Shown here: positions 1-9,782 of the stretch, one piece after another
Layout: each line of letters starts with the position of its first letter
How positions within the stretch are numbered: position 1 is the first letter of the stretch
NCBI GenBank assembly: GCA_051648405.1
Contig: JBOFFC010000143.1
Coordinates: forward strand, 1 to 20,546
Reading direction: 5' to 3'
Source of the DNA: JBOFFC01 sp051648405
GTDB lineage: Bacteria; Planctomycetota; Planctomycetia; Pirellulales; Lacipirellulaceae
DNA: 20,546 nt
Position numbers and translations under genes: made by a program
The notes under the pieces: generated by a model
What the model was told of the DNA's origin: nothing
The model's input: the letters and a program-made list of their open reading frames with translations, nothing else
Database searches by the model: none

Positions 1-1979
1 TCGTTGGGGTAGGTGACGGGCTCGGCGCCGCTGCGCCGCCGCAGGTAGGGGTGGACCATGTCCCCCTGGATCGGCCCCGGGCGGACGATCGCCACCTCGA
101 TCACCAGGTCGTAGAAGCAGCGCGGCCGCAGACGCGGCAGCATCGACATCTGCGCGCGGCTCTCGATCTGGAATACGCCGAGCGTGTCGGCGGCGCAGAT
201 CATGTCGTAGACCCCCTCGTCTCCGGCGGGGATCGTCGCCAGCTCCCAGCGGCGGCCCGTGTGCTGTTCTAGTAAGTCGAAGCACTTGCGGATCGCGGTC
301 AGCATCCCCAGCGCGAGGCAATCGACCTTGAGGATGCCGAGCGCTTCGAGGTCGTCCTTGTCCCACTGGACGACGGTACGGCCCTCCATCGCGGCGTTCT
401 CGATGGGGACCATCTCGCACAGCGGGCCGCGGGTCATCACCATCCCGCCGACGTGCTGCGAAAGGTGACGCGGGAAGCCGACGAGCTCTTCGACGGTCCA
501 CAGCAGGCGCTTGCCGACGGGCGAACGGGGATCGACCCCCGCGTCGGCCATCCGCTGCGGGAGCTTGGGGTCGCGCGTCCAGCCATCGACTTGCTTGGCG
601 AGGGCGTCGACCCGGTCGAGCGACAGGCCGAGCGCCTTCCCCGCGTCGCGGATTGCCGACCGGAGTTGGTACGAGATCACCGTCGCCGCGAGGCCTGCGC
701 GGTCGCGGCCGTACTTCGCGTACAGGTACTGCAGGACCTCTTCGCGGCGTTCGTGCTCGAAGTCGATGTCGATGTCCGGCGGCTCGCCCCGCTCCTCGGA
801 GAGGAACCGTTCGAACAACAGCTCGCTCTCCGCCGGATCGACCGACGTGACGCCGAGGCAGTAGCAGACCGCCGAGTTCGCCGCCGACCCGCGACCCTGG
901 CAGAGGATGCCGCGCGCGCGGGCGAACCGCACGAGGTCCCAGACGGTGATGAAGTACGCCTCGTAGTCGAGCTTGCGGATCAGGGCGAGCTCGCTGGCGA
1001 TCGTCGCGGCGACCTTCGGGGGGACGCCGTCGGGGTAGCGCCGGGCGGCGCCCTCGTGCGTGAGCCGGGCGAGCCACTCGCGCGGCGGCACGCCGTTGGG
1101 GGCGACCTCGTCCGGGTACTCGTAGCGCAGCTCGTCGAGAGAGAAGCGGCAACGCTCGGCGACGTCGATCGTCCGCGCGAGCGCGTCGGGGCGGTCGTGA
1201 TAAAGCTGCGCGAGGTCGCCGCGCGAGCGCAGGTGACGCTGGCCATTGGAGAGCAGCGTCATGCCGTCGGCCTCGGCGACGGTGACGCCGTGGCGGATCG
1301 CGGTCAGCACGTCGTGCAGCGGCTGGCGCTCGGCGACGTGGTAGTGAACGTCTCCCGACGCCACGAGCGGCAGCGTAAAGCGTCGCGACACGTCACCGAG
1401 CGCCGCGAGCCGCGCGCGGTCGTCGCCGTCGCGGTGCAACTCGGCGAGCAAGACCACGCGGTCGCCGAACGCCTCGCCGTAGCGCCCCAGGTTCGCGGCG
1501 CCCGCGTCGCGTGGGTCGGCGAGCGAAACCCCCGCGACGAGCCCCGCGCCGTGCGTGGCGACGTCGTCCCAAGAGAGCAGGCACGAACCTTTCTCTGCGC
1601 GGCGACGGCCGAGCGTCAGCAGCCGGCAGAGCCGGCCGTACGCGGCCCGGTCGGTCGCCCAGACGACGGTCCGGGGGGCGTCGCTGGGGGTGAGCTCGGC
1701 GCCGACCAGCAGCTTGAGCCCCGCCCCCTTCGCCGCGACGTGCGCCCGCACCACGCCGGCGAGGCTGTTGCGGTCGGTCACCGCCAGGGCGTGGTAGCCG
1801 AGCTCGGCGGCGCGCGTCACGAGCTCGTCGGCGTGCGAGGCCCCTTCGAGGAACGAGAAGCTCGTGCGGCAGCGGAGCTCGGCGTACGGCGGGGCTTCGC
1901 CCGAGTCGGGGGCTGCGCACGGCGCGCCGCTCGGGGCGTCCGCCGGGCGGCGCTTCTCGTAGACGGGGAGTTCGGGCAC
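1..1979 (-). CDS. dnaE2: Error-prone DNA polymerase III alpha-type subunit DnaE2/ImuC (3' end cut off by window)
   Basis: C-family DNA polymerase that does the synthesis step in damage-induced translesion replication with ImuA and ImuB. About 659 residues are visible; the family is usually about 1000-1100, so the C-terminal third lies beyond the left edge. The N-terminus carries a PHP domain (about residues 33-250, starting at YAELRCRTSFSFLEGASH). The polymerase signature PDIDIDF is at residues 401-407, and the third catalytic Asp is D553 in LKVDCLALGML, matching the E. coli DnaE spacing (D401, D403, D555). The usual PHP His near the start (H-x-D/N in replicative DnaE) reads R-T-S here. The GTG at 1979-1977 is chosen as start: it lies one base after the imuB TGA, suggesting translational coupling, and no ATG precedes the PHP domain. 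The order imuA-imuB-dnaE2 separates it from replicative DnaE1. Confidence 0.95.
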   Translation of the reverse strand, partial: MPELPVYEKRRPADAPSGAPCAAPDSGEAPPYAELRCRTSFSFLEGASHADELVTRAAELGYHALAVTDRNSLAGVVRAHVAAKGAGLKLLVGAELTPSDAPRTVVWATDRAAYGRLCRLLTLGRRRAEKGSCLLSWDDVATHGAGLVAGVSLADPRDAGAANLGRYGEAFGDRVVLLAELHRDGDDRARLAALGDVSRRFTLPLVASGDVHYHVAERQPLHDVLTAIRHGVTVAEADGMTLLSNGQRHLRSRGDLAQLYHDRPDALARTIDVAERCRFSLDELRYEYPDEVAPNGVPPREWLARLTHEGAARRYPDGVPPKVAATIASELALIRKLDYEAYFITVWDLVRFARARGILCQGRGSAANSAVCYCLGVTSVDPAESELLFERFLSEERGEPPDIDIDFEHERREEVLQYLYAKYGRDRAGLAATVISYQLRSAIRDAGKALGLSLDRVDALAKQVDGWTRDPKLPQRMADAGVDPRSPVGKRLLWTVEELVGFPRHLSQHVGGMVMTRGPLCEMVPIENAAMEGRTVVQWDKDDLEALGILKVDCLALGMLTAIRKCFDLLEQHTGRRWELATIPAGDEGVYDMICAADTLGVFQIESRAQMSMLPRLRPRCFYDLVIEVAIVRPGPIQGDMVHPYLRRRSGAEPVTYPN

Positions 1980-1980
1980 G

Positions 1981-3579
1981 TCAGCAGAACTCCCCGGCCA
2001 GCGACCAACGGCGGGTCCCCAGGTCGAACGACAACCACAACCGCCGGCCGTCTTCGAGATCGACCCAGTAGGCGTCGCGCCGCAGCCGGCGGCCACGCCA
2101 CCAACCGGTCTCGACACGCTCGGGCCCCCACGAGCGGACCACCGTTCGCCACGCGCCGACGAGGACGCTCGCGGGGGCGCCGCTCGAATCGACGCGGACC
2201 CCCACCGGGTCCCCCCCGCCGAAGCACATCCCCAGCGGCAACCGCCGCGTGCTCTCCGTTTGGCCGGGCCCCATGTCGAAGCGACGCGCGACGACGTCGG
2301 TCGCCGGCGACTCGGTGTAGGTCCGCCGCGGGTCGAGGCTGTGCCGCTTCTCGACCCGCACCACACGCCCCGCGCCGACGCGGCTCGTGAGTCGGTTCAC
2401 CAGCAGGGCGAGCGTGTGGGGGTCGTCTCGCTGGTCCTCGTCGAACAGCAGTCGCTGCCGCGTCTCGATCGGCGCTAGCGCCCCCACGAGCACACGCACC
2501 TCGCGGATCGGGTGCCGGAACCAACGCCCCTCGACGTGCAGCGCGGCGAGCTCGGCCAGCTCGCGCGCCGAGTTGGTCGGGCGGAAGAGTCGCAGCACGA
2601 CCTGCTCGTCGCTCGCCGGGGCGTTCTGCGCGACGTCGGCGACGTAGGTGACCAGCACCCGCAGCGCCCCGCGACGCCGCCGGCGGAGGTCCCCCGTCAC
2701 GCGCTCTAGTAGCGCCCGCAGCGCGCTCTCGAGCGGCGCGCCGCTCGACACCGAGGTCTCGAACTCCCACGACGCGGCGAGGGGCGGTTCGGCCGAGAAG
2801 GACTCGAGCACCTCGGGGGCGCGGCCCAAGAGCTGGTCGAGGCGGCGGCCGAGCTGCGGGCCGAACCGCGAGGGGAGGCTCCACCGCGGCAGTTCGACGA
2901 GCTTCCCTACGGTATCGACGCCGAGGCTCACGAGCGTGTCGATCGTCTCGGGGTCGGTGCGCAGCGCGTCAACGGGCAACCGCGCTGCCATCTCGGCGGC
3001 GCTGGCCGGGGGAACGACGAGCGGCTCGACGGCGCCGGTCGCGCTGGTCCACGTCGAGGGGGCGAACCGCGCCATGGCGAGCGCCAGGCCGACCGTCGGG
3101 GCGACCGCGATCGACGCGTCGAGCCGCTCGGCGCCGGCCCAGCACGCGACGGCCCGCGCCAACGCCACCTCCCCCGGCTCGTCGGCCGTCTCCCACAGCG
3201 GCGTCACCGCCGAGGCGTCGAGCACGAGCGCCGCCGGCTCGGGCGCGTCCTCCAGCGCGACGATCGGGCTGAAGCGCTCGCAGCGGCCCGCGAGCAGCCC
3301 GAGCTCGCGACGGTCCTCCAGCGGCCGATGGGGTAAGACCGTGAGTCCCCCCGGGCCGACGAGCGACTGGGCGTCGGGGGTTCGCATCCCCGTGTGGACT
3401 CCGAGCCTCCGCCCCTCGACCGAGCAAGCAGCGACGCGCTCCGAGCGGCCGTCGCCGGTCGAGACGACGATCGCTTTCCCACGCAGCTCGGGCCGCTCAC
3501 GCCGGAGTCGCTGCACGGGCCAGTCGGCCATCACCACGGCGAGGAACCACGCGGCCGGCGACTTCGGGGGTTGGTGCAT
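1981..3579 (-). CDS. imuB: ImuB, catalytically inactive Y-family polymerase homologue
   Basis: 532-residue Y-family (DinB-like) protein that in known systems bridges ImuA, DnaE2 and the beta clamp without polymerising. The N-terminal palm strand reads FLAVVMADW (residues 12-20) where active enzymes have a VDMDAF-type motif, so the first metal-binding Asp is Val. The second acidic motif (S-I-D-E-A) is replaced by LVLDASAVTPLW, as is typical of ImuB. A helix-hairpin-helix-like stretch follows (TLVSLGVDTVGKLVELP), and the C-terminus has the ImuB tail pattern RRDAYWVDLEDGRRLWL ending in a Trp/Phe-rich strand. The ATG at 3579 is preferred: GAGG sits 9 nt upstream. The frame stays open to a TTG at 3609, but that start lacks a ribosome site. 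The first 83 nt overlap the imuA 3' end. Whether a clamp-binding peptide is present was not resolved. Confidence 0.93.
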   Translation of the reverse strand: MHQPPKSPAAWFLAVVMADWPVQRLRRERPELRGKAIVVSTGDGRSERVAACSVEGRRLGVHTGMRTPDAQSLVGPGGLTVLPHRPLEDRRELGLLAGRCERFSPIVALEDAPEPAALVLDASAVTPLWETADEPGEVALARAVACWAGAERLDASIAVAPTVGLALAMARFAPSTWTSATGAVEPLVVPPASAAEMAARLPVDALRTDPETIDTLVSLGVDTVGKLVELPRWSLPSRFGPQLGRRLDQLLGRAPEVLESFSAEPPLAASWEFETSVSSGAPLESALRALLERVTGDLRRRRRGALRVLVTYVADVAQNAPASDEQVVLRLFRPTNSARELAELAALHVEGRWFRHPIREVRVLVGALAPIETRQRLLFDEDQRDDPHTLALLVNRLTSRVGAGRVVRVEKRHSLDPRRTYTESPATDVVARRFDMGPGQTESTRRLPLGMCFGGGDPVGVRVDSSGAPASVLVGAWRTVVRSWGPERVETGWWRGRRLRRDAYWVDLEDGRRLWLSFDLGTRRWSLAGEFC

Positions 3580-4285
3580 TGCGCTGTGCCTCGCTGATTC
3601 GTTCGCCAATCCGACCCGTACGCCAGTCGATCGCCAAAGTCGCTACCCCCCCCGCCGGCCCGTGCCGGTTGCGGGTCCGTGTGACCCGCACCGCGAAGGG
3701 CGCCTCGTTGATGGCCTCGTCGGGCGCCCCCGCTTCGAGGGGCTCAGCGGGGAGCGGGTCGAACCGCAGTTGCACGTCCCCCCAACTGGGGTCGGGCTCG
3801 TGCCGCGCCGAACGGACCAGCACCCCCAGCGCCTCGCCCGCTTCAGCGGCGAGCAGCAGCCGGCGGAACTCCTTCCCACCGAGCCGCCCCAGCGACGCCC
3901 ACACGGCGCCCACCGCCGGCGAACGGAGCGACTGCTCGACCGCGGCGAGCGCGTCGCCGGGGGTCGTCGGGCGGACAACAAGCAGCCGCCGCGCATCGAC
4001 CCCCCAGGCGATCGCCGCGGGGGGATAGAAGGTCCCCTGCGAATCGACGACCACCAGCTCGCCGCGACGCTCGCACGCCTGCCGGCAGAGCCACAGCCCC
4101 GCCAGCCCCGCCCCGCTGCCGGGGGACCCGGCCAGGCAATCGACCAGCCGCCGCGGCCCCACGTCCCCCACCAACTGACGCCACGCCGAGGCCGCGGCCC
4201 TTCCCGGGGTCGCGACGCGGGGGCGCCCTTCTTGGCGGAGGAGCGTACGCAGTTGTTCGAGCCGCTTCGTGCGGTCGTTGTCCAT
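3497..4285 (-). CDS. imuA: ImuA, RecA-like mutasome accessory protein
   Basis: 262-residue RecA-like fold protein, first gene of the SOS mutasome operon; in known systems ImuA binds RecA and ImuB. After a short helical N-terminus (RLEQLRTLLRQEG) comes a degenerate P-loop, GSPGSGAGL at residues 53-61, in which the Walker Lys is Ala59, so ATP binding is doubtful. Strands ELVVVDSQGTFYPPAAIAWG and RLLVVRPTT follow in the RecA-like order, with VGAVWASL and GVLVRSARHEPDPSWGD further on. The last ~28 residues are rich in Arg/Pro and overlap imuB in another frame. ATG 4285 is the only good start. It lies 53 nt inside a LexA-like box, so it is probably the first SOS-controlled cistron. Identity rests on fold pattern plus operon position, since ImuA diverges fast. 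Confidence 0.85.
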   Translation of the reverse strand: MDNDRTKRLEQLRTLLRQEGRPRVATPGRAAASAWRQLVGDVGPRRLVDCLAGSPGSGAGLAGLWLCRQACERRGELVVVDSQGTFYPPAAIAWGVDARRLLVVRPTTPGDALAAVEQSLRSPAVGAVWASLGRLGGKEFRRLLLAAEAGEALGVLVRSARHEPDPSWGDVQLRFDPLPAEPLEAGAPDEAINEAPFAVRVTRTRNRHGPAGGVATLAIDWRTGRIGERISEAQRNAPTPEVAGRVVPRRGDGRLARAATPA

Positions 4286-4330
4286 GGCTTCGGCCTACCA
4301 GAGCGAGTGCGGGGGAAGAACCACCCCCGC

Positions 4331-4359
4331 AGCCTAATAGTGAACATCAGTTCACTCAA
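4331..4359 (-). promoter_or_regulatory. Putative sigma70-type promoter of imuA-imuB-dnaE2
   Basis: Read on the minus strand: -35 TTGAGT (4359-4354), a 17-nt spacer, then -10 TAGGCT (4336-4331). The first matches 4/6 consensus bases; the second has the key T, A and final T. The spacer contains nearly all of the LexA-like inverted repeat. Hexamers are weak, so the call rests on spacing and on the operator position. Confidence 0.45.
4339..4356 (-). promoter_or_regulatory. Putative LexA (SOS) operator upstream of imuA
   Basis: Perfect inverted repeat with 7-bp arms: AGTGAAC-ATCA-GTTCACT. Its core GAAC-N4-GTTC is the pattern of the LexA box known from Gram-positive bacteria, and differs from the E. 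coli CTGT-N8-ACAG box. It lies 53 nt before the imuA ATG and between the proposed -35 and -10 of the same promoter, where a repressor would block polymerase. LexA binding is inferred: no lexA gene is in the window. Confidence 0.75.
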
Positions 4360-4484
4360 GCCTCCTTCCGAGATTCGGCGCCGAGCCCCCGCAACTTGAA
4401 CCGCAGCCGCGGCGAGGGGAACTTAGGGACCCCGCCGGGCGTCCGGGCTGGGGCCTTTCTCCCCTCTGCCGACGAGTTCTCTCG

Positions 4485-5522
4485 ATGCACCGGACGCTGC
4501 TGGTTGTGACGGTGATGACCGCCTTGAGCTGCGGCTCCCTGGGGGCGGGCGCCAACGAGGGGACGCCCCAAGTGGCGCCCACCGTGAAGCGACCCGCGGG
4601 GGCGGGGGCGCCCGTGCTGTGGCCCGTCTTTGGCGCCGAGAACGGGGGCGCCGAGCTACGGATGTGCTGCTGGTGGCACGACGGCTGGGAACGCTTCGCC
4701 GAGGAACGCGCCCTGCCCGTGGTCCGGCACTACGGCCGCGTCTGGGTCCACAACCCAGGGGGCTTTATCCCGGGGGAGGACATGAAGTTCCAGCAGTTCT
4801 CCGACGCGAGCGCGCAGGCGAAGCTCTCGGCGAGCCCCGCGCTCGGGCGGATCGCCGACTGGGAAGAATTCACCCGCCAGATGAACCGCATCGTCAAAGA
4901 AGGGGACCTCGCCGTCTACGTCGGCTGCCCGGCGACGATGCACCTCGCGGAGGGAGAAACCGACGAGCAGTGGCTCGTCCGCGCGTGGCGCGAGCTCGCG
5001 CCGGTGCGGGGGATCGAAAAGAAGCCGCTGCTGGGATTCGACGCCACGATCGGCCAGCCGGCCGACCCGCGCCAGGGCCAATGGTCCCGGTTTGGCGGGC
5101 CGCGCGGCCTCGTCGCGCAGCTCTTCCGCAAGCTCCACGCCGAGGGTTACGAGCTGACCGTCGAGCCGAGCATCCTGATGCAGGCGACGTGGCTCAACGA
5201 GATCTCGGGGACCGTCGCCACCGAGTTCTGGTGGGACCGGATGCTCGGGGGCAAAGACACCGCGTCGCCGTGCGGCGTCGCCGGCTGGGGGGACCACCTG
5301 CGGCCGTCGCAGGTCCGCGGACGGCAGGTCCGCTACCTGTTCGACCTGTGGCGCAAGCCCAAAGAGAAGCAGTGGCCGATCGCCGAGGCGACCCTGGCCG
5401 CCGGCTACGACATCGCCGTGAGCGTCTACGAGTGCCCCGGCTACCCCGTGTGGGAAGAAGACAAAGCGAACGAAGAAGCCGCCGAGGCCCCGCCGCAACC
5501 GGCCGAGCCGAAGGCCGACTAG
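4485..5522 (+). CDS. Secreted protein of unknown function
   Basis: 345 residues. The N-terminus MHRTLLVVTVMTALSCGSLGAGA looks like a signal peptide with a type I cleavage site after AGA (residue 23). The Cys at residue 16 is not in a good lipobox, so a lipoprotein is less likely. The mature part is rich in Trp, with CCWWHDGW at residues 61-68 and other Cys at 148, 263 and 317; periplasmic disulfides are possible. Segments such as LAVYVGCP, LLGFDATIG, YELTVEPSIL and YDIAVSVYECPGYP alternate with helices, so a (beta/alpha)-barrel-like fold could be guessed, but no family is recognised. The tail (about residues 325-345) is Glu/Ala/Pro-rich and probably disordered. It is divergent from imuA and converges on kdsB with 4 bp between stops. 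No function is assigned. Confidence 0.85.
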   Translation: MHRTLLVVTVMTALSCGSLGAGANEGTPQVAPTVKRPAGAGAPVLWPVFGAENGGAELRMCCWWHDGWERFAEERALPVVRHYGRVWVHNPGGFIPGEDMKFQQFSDASAQAKLSASPALGRIADWEEFTRQMNRIVKEGDLAVYVGCPATMHLAEGETDEQWLVRAWRELAPVRGIEKKPLLGFDATIGQPADPRQGQWSRFGGPRGLVAQLFRKLHAEGYELTVEPSILMQATWLNEISGTVATEFWWDRMLGGKDTASPCGVAGWGDHLRPSQVRGRQVRYLFDLWRKPKEKQWPIAEATLAAGYDIAVSVYECPGYPVWEEDKANEEAAEAPPQPAEPKAD

Positions 5523-5526
5523 CCGA

Positions 5527-6345
5527 CTAAGCGGCCAGGCGGCGGCAGTGCCGCTGCACGAACGCGGCGTAGTCGGCCGGCGTGTCGATGCCGCTACTGG
5601 CCTTCGGCACAACGCCAACACGGATCGCGATGCCCGCCTCGAGCACGCGCAGTTGCTCGAGCTTCTCCGCCTGCTCGAGCATCGACGGCGGCAGCTCGGC
5701 GAACGTCCTCAAGAACTCGCGACGGTACGCGTAGAGGCCGATGTGGTGCAGGAACAGCGGCTGCTGCCCCGTGGTTGTGGCCGCTTGCGCGTCGCGCACG
5801 AACGGGATCGCGCTGCGACTGAAGTACAGCGCCCTGCCGGTGCGGTCGAGCACCACCTTCACGACGGCCGGATTGACGAGCGTCTCGGGGTCCACCAGCG
5901 GAGCGGCGACGGTCGCCATCGGCGTCGTGTCGTCGGCAGCGAGCACCTCGATCACGCGGTCGATCGACGCCGGGTCGATCTCGGGCTCGTCCCCTTGCAG
6001 GTTGACGAACACGTCGAACCCGGGGAGGCGTCGCGCGACCTCGGCGACGCGGTCGGTGCCGCTCTGGCAGTCGGGGCTGGTCATCAGGACCTCGCCCCCA
6101 AAGCGGCGGACCTCGGCGGCGATGTCCTCGTGGTCGGTGGCGACGACCACCGCGAGCGGCAGCTTCGCCTGCAACGCGGCGGCGTGCGTGTGCTCGAGCA
6201 TCGAGCAACCCGTCTCGCGCAGCAACATCTTGCTCGGCAGCCGAGTCGAGTTCATGCGGGCCGGCAGGACGACACACACGCGCGGCGTGGCGCCGACGAT
6301 CGACGAAGATTGAGGCGAGGCGACCATCGGTACGGGTAGCTCCAT
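5527..6345 (-). CDS. kdsB: 3-deoxy-manno-octulosonate cytidylyltransferase (CMP-KDO synthetase)
   Basis: Cytosolic enzyme that activates KDO with CTP to CMP-KDO for lipopolysaccharide inner-core synthesis. Family signatures are seen in order: VVLPARMNSTRLPSKMLL (nucleotide-binding loop), VVVATDHEDI, SGTDRVAEV, VNLQGDEPEIDP (metal-binding QGDEP), the conserved YFSRSAIPF, HHIGLYAYRREFL, and EQAEKLEQLRVLEAG. The C-terminus has SGIDTPADYA. With ATG 6345 the protein has 272 residues, close to the usual ~250. ATG 6327, which has GGAG 12 nt upstream, is an alternative. The frame is open to an ATG at 6438, but that ATG lies inside a large inverted repeat and the added residues are basic and not family-like. 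Its presence implies a KDO-containing outer membrane glycolipid. It is divergent from glmS. Confidence 0.93.
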   Translation of the reverse strand: MELPVPMVASPQSSSIVGATPRVCVVLPARMNSTRLPSKMLLRETGCSMLEHTHAAALQAKLPLAVVVATDHEDIAAEVRRFGGEVLMTSPDCQSGTDRVAEVARRLPGFDVFVNLQGDEPEIDPASIDRVIEVLAADDTTPMATVAAPLVDPETLVNPAVVKVVLDRTGRALYFSRSAIPFVRDAQAATTTGQQPLFLHHIGLYAYRREFLRTFAELPPSMLEQAEKLEQLRVLEAGIAIRVGVVPKASSGIDTPADYAAFVQRHCRRLAA

Positions 6346-6418
6346 CGCAACGGAGGACTGCTGGGTTCCTGAGGGAACGATTCGTAAGCGATCCGGCGGA
6401 ACGCGGCGAGAGCGCTTT

Positions 6419-6450
6419 GCACGCGCGGAACGCCGCATTCCGCGGCGTGC
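6419..6450. repeat. Large imperfect inverted repeat between kdsB and glmS
   Basis: Arms GCACGCGCGGAA (6419-6430) and TTCCGCGGCGTGC (6438-6450) pair fully apart from one bulged base, around a 7-nt loop. It sits in the shared upstream region of the divergent kdsB and glmS, just upstream of a good -10 for glmS. It could be an operator for a dimeric regulator or a structured leader on either transcript. Its role is not known. Confidence 0.5.
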
Positions 6451-6460
6451 GATCGGCCCC

Positions 6461-6482
6461 TAGAATCTCGCTGGCGCCAGCG
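6461..6482 (+). promoter_or_regulatory. Possible glmS -10 element and adjoining 14-bp palindrome
   Basis: TAGAAT at 6461-6466 matches five of six -10 bases; a -35 at the right distance is poor (TTCCGC at 6438, 17-nt spacer). Directly after it CGCTGGCGCCAGCG (6469-6482) is a perfect palindrome that would lie around the transcription start, followed by CGCTAGCG (6486-6493). A repressor site at the start point is possible; the sequence alone cannot show it. Confidence 0.4.
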
Positions 6483-6521
6483 TTCCGCTAGCGTCACCGC
6501 GCCTCCCGGAGACGTGACCCC

Positions 6522-8414
<1,893 letters not shown>

Positions 8415-8486
8415 CGCGAATCCCCGCGAACTCGCCGCTCGGCTGGCCGGCACACGAGGGGCGCCCCGCCGGTTGCGGGCGAACGT

Positions 8487-8515
8487 TTGCCGCCTTGGCC
8501 GGGCCTTGGTACGAT
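8487..8515 (+). promoter_or_regulatory. Putative promoter of the site-2 protease gene
   Basis: TTGCCG (8487-8492) and TACGAT (8510-8515) are separated by exactly 17 nt and each matches four of six consensus bases. They lie in the 228-nt gap after glmS and about 130 nt before the chosen protease start. This supports separate transcription and argues against a start at the in-frame TTG at 8487, which is the -35 itself. Confidence 0.45.
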
Positions 8516-8642
8516 CAACAGAGCGTGGTTTTGGCGGACCGCGCTCGGCGGTTGCCTCTCTTCTCGCCTCGCGATTCTTGGGGTCCGGCCCTGCGTCGGT
8601 AGCCCCAAAGACCGGGGACGAGCCCCGCACGCGGTGAACGTC

Positions 8643-9749
8643 ATGCCTGTCGGCCACTCTCCGAGCACGCCCGTCGCCGCCTCTCCCTCGTGGAGCGCGC
8701 CGTTCGGTGTCTGGGGCGGGGTGCCGGTTCGGCTGCACCTTTCGCTGGTCGCGACGCTGGTGGTCGGCGGCTGGTGGGCGACAGAAACCCAGTCCTATTC
8801 GTTGGCCGCGGCGCTCGTGGTCCTCATCGCGAGCCTGGTGGCCCACGAGGGGGCCCACGCCCTGGCGGCGCTGCGTGTCGGCGGGAAGATCGACGGCGTC
8901 GTGCTCTGCCCCCTCGGGAGCCTGCGCCACCCCCGTCTGCCGGACGACCCCGAGTCGCGGGTCTTCGTAGCAATGGCGGGGCCGATGGCCAACCTGCTGC
9001 TGGTGGTCGCCGGGGCCGTCTGTCTCGCCGGCTACGACGAGCCCGGCTTGGCCGAGCTGTTCTTCCCGCGGCTCGACACGCTCGTGTCGGGCGCCGCGCT
9101 CGGTTCAAGCCCTGTGAGCGCTGACCCCGGCGCGGCGGCGACGGCGTTCGCCACGACCTTCGCCAAGCTGCTTGTGTGGGTCAACTGGCCGCTCTTCGCG
9201 TTAAACCTGCTCCCCGCAACGCCTTTCGACGGCGGCCGCGCGCTCGGCGGGCTGCTGGCCCCGTGGGTCGGCAACTTCCTCGCGGCCCAGGTGGTGGGGC
9301 GCCTGGCCGTGGCGACGGGGGTCCTCCTCGGCGCCAGTGCGGTGTTGATCGAAGCCGACCCGACGGGCGCCCCCCCCGCCGACTTGGCCCTGGCCCTCGT
9401 CGGGATGCTCGTCGCTTTCGGTGGCATCTACGACCTGTCCCACGCAGGGAACGGCGGGGGCGCCACGCAGCACGGCTGGCGCATTCGCGAGGCCGACGAC
9501 GCCATCGACGACGACTGGTGGGCCTCTTCCGACGAAGACGCGGTGGTCCTGGTCGAAGCGAGCCTCGCGGCCGAAGAGCAAGCGACCCGCGCGACACCCA
9601 CCGACGTTGACGAGGGCTCCGAGGAGTCGCGACTCGACGCGGTCCTCGCAAAACTCCACACGGCGGGGCTCACGGCCCTCTCCCCCGACGAGCGCGCGGT
9701 GCTCGACCGCGCCAGCCGCCGTTTCCGAATGCGCCGCGGTCGCGAGTAG
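8643..9749 (+). CDS. Site-2 protease family (M50) intramembrane zinc metalloprotease with C-terminal helical tail
   Basis: 368-residue membrane protease. The zinc site HEGAH (H68, E69, H72) lies in a hydrophobic segment, and the third ligand is D196 in LLPATPFDGGRAL, the equivalent of the family NPDG motif. About five or six hydrophobic segments are visible, including residues ~30-75, ~110-130, ~178-195 and ~215-270. MAGPMANLLL is the conserved AGPxxN motif. After residue ~275 a long acidic, probably cytosolic linker leads to a C-terminal motif (RLDAVLAKLHTAGLTALSPDERAVLDRASRRFR) that resembles the DUF6576-type tail known from planctomycete rhomboid-like proteins. The substrate is unknown; such proteases often cleave anti-sigma factors or signal peptide remnants. 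ATG 8643 is chosen, with GGTGA just upstream; the frame is open further upstream but the extra residues do not look like protein. Confidence 0.9.
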   Translation: MPVGHSPSTPVAASPSWSAPFGVWGGVPVRLHLSLVATLVVGGWWATETQSYSLAAALVVLIASLVAHEGAHALAALRVGGKIDGVVLCPLGSLRHPRLPDDPESRVFVAMAGPMANLLLVVAGAVCLAGYDEPGLAELFFPRLDTLVSGAALGSSPVSADPGAAATAFATTFAKLLVWVNWPLFALNLLPATPFDGGRALGGLLAPWVGNFLAAQVVGRLAVATGVLLGASAVLIEADPTGAPPADLALALVGMLVAFGGIYDLSHAGNGGGATQHGWRIREADDAIDDDWWASSDEDAVVLVEASLAAEEQATRATPTDVDEGSEESRLDAVLAKLHTAGLTALSPDERAVLDRASRRFRMRRGRE

Positions 9750-9782
9750 CCCGGCGGCGGCCTCCCGAGTCCGCTGGCCGGC

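Noticed and set aside
453..2390. A 645-codon open frame on the plus strand
   Set aside because: It is antisense to dnaE2 and imuB, has an Arg/Ala/Pro-heavy composition and no domain; the minus-strand frames carry the conserved motifs.
6483..6521. glmS ribozyme or riboswitch upstream of glmS
   Set aside because: The leader is short and the conserved ribozyme core was not found; such ribozymes are known mainly from Gram-positive bacteria.
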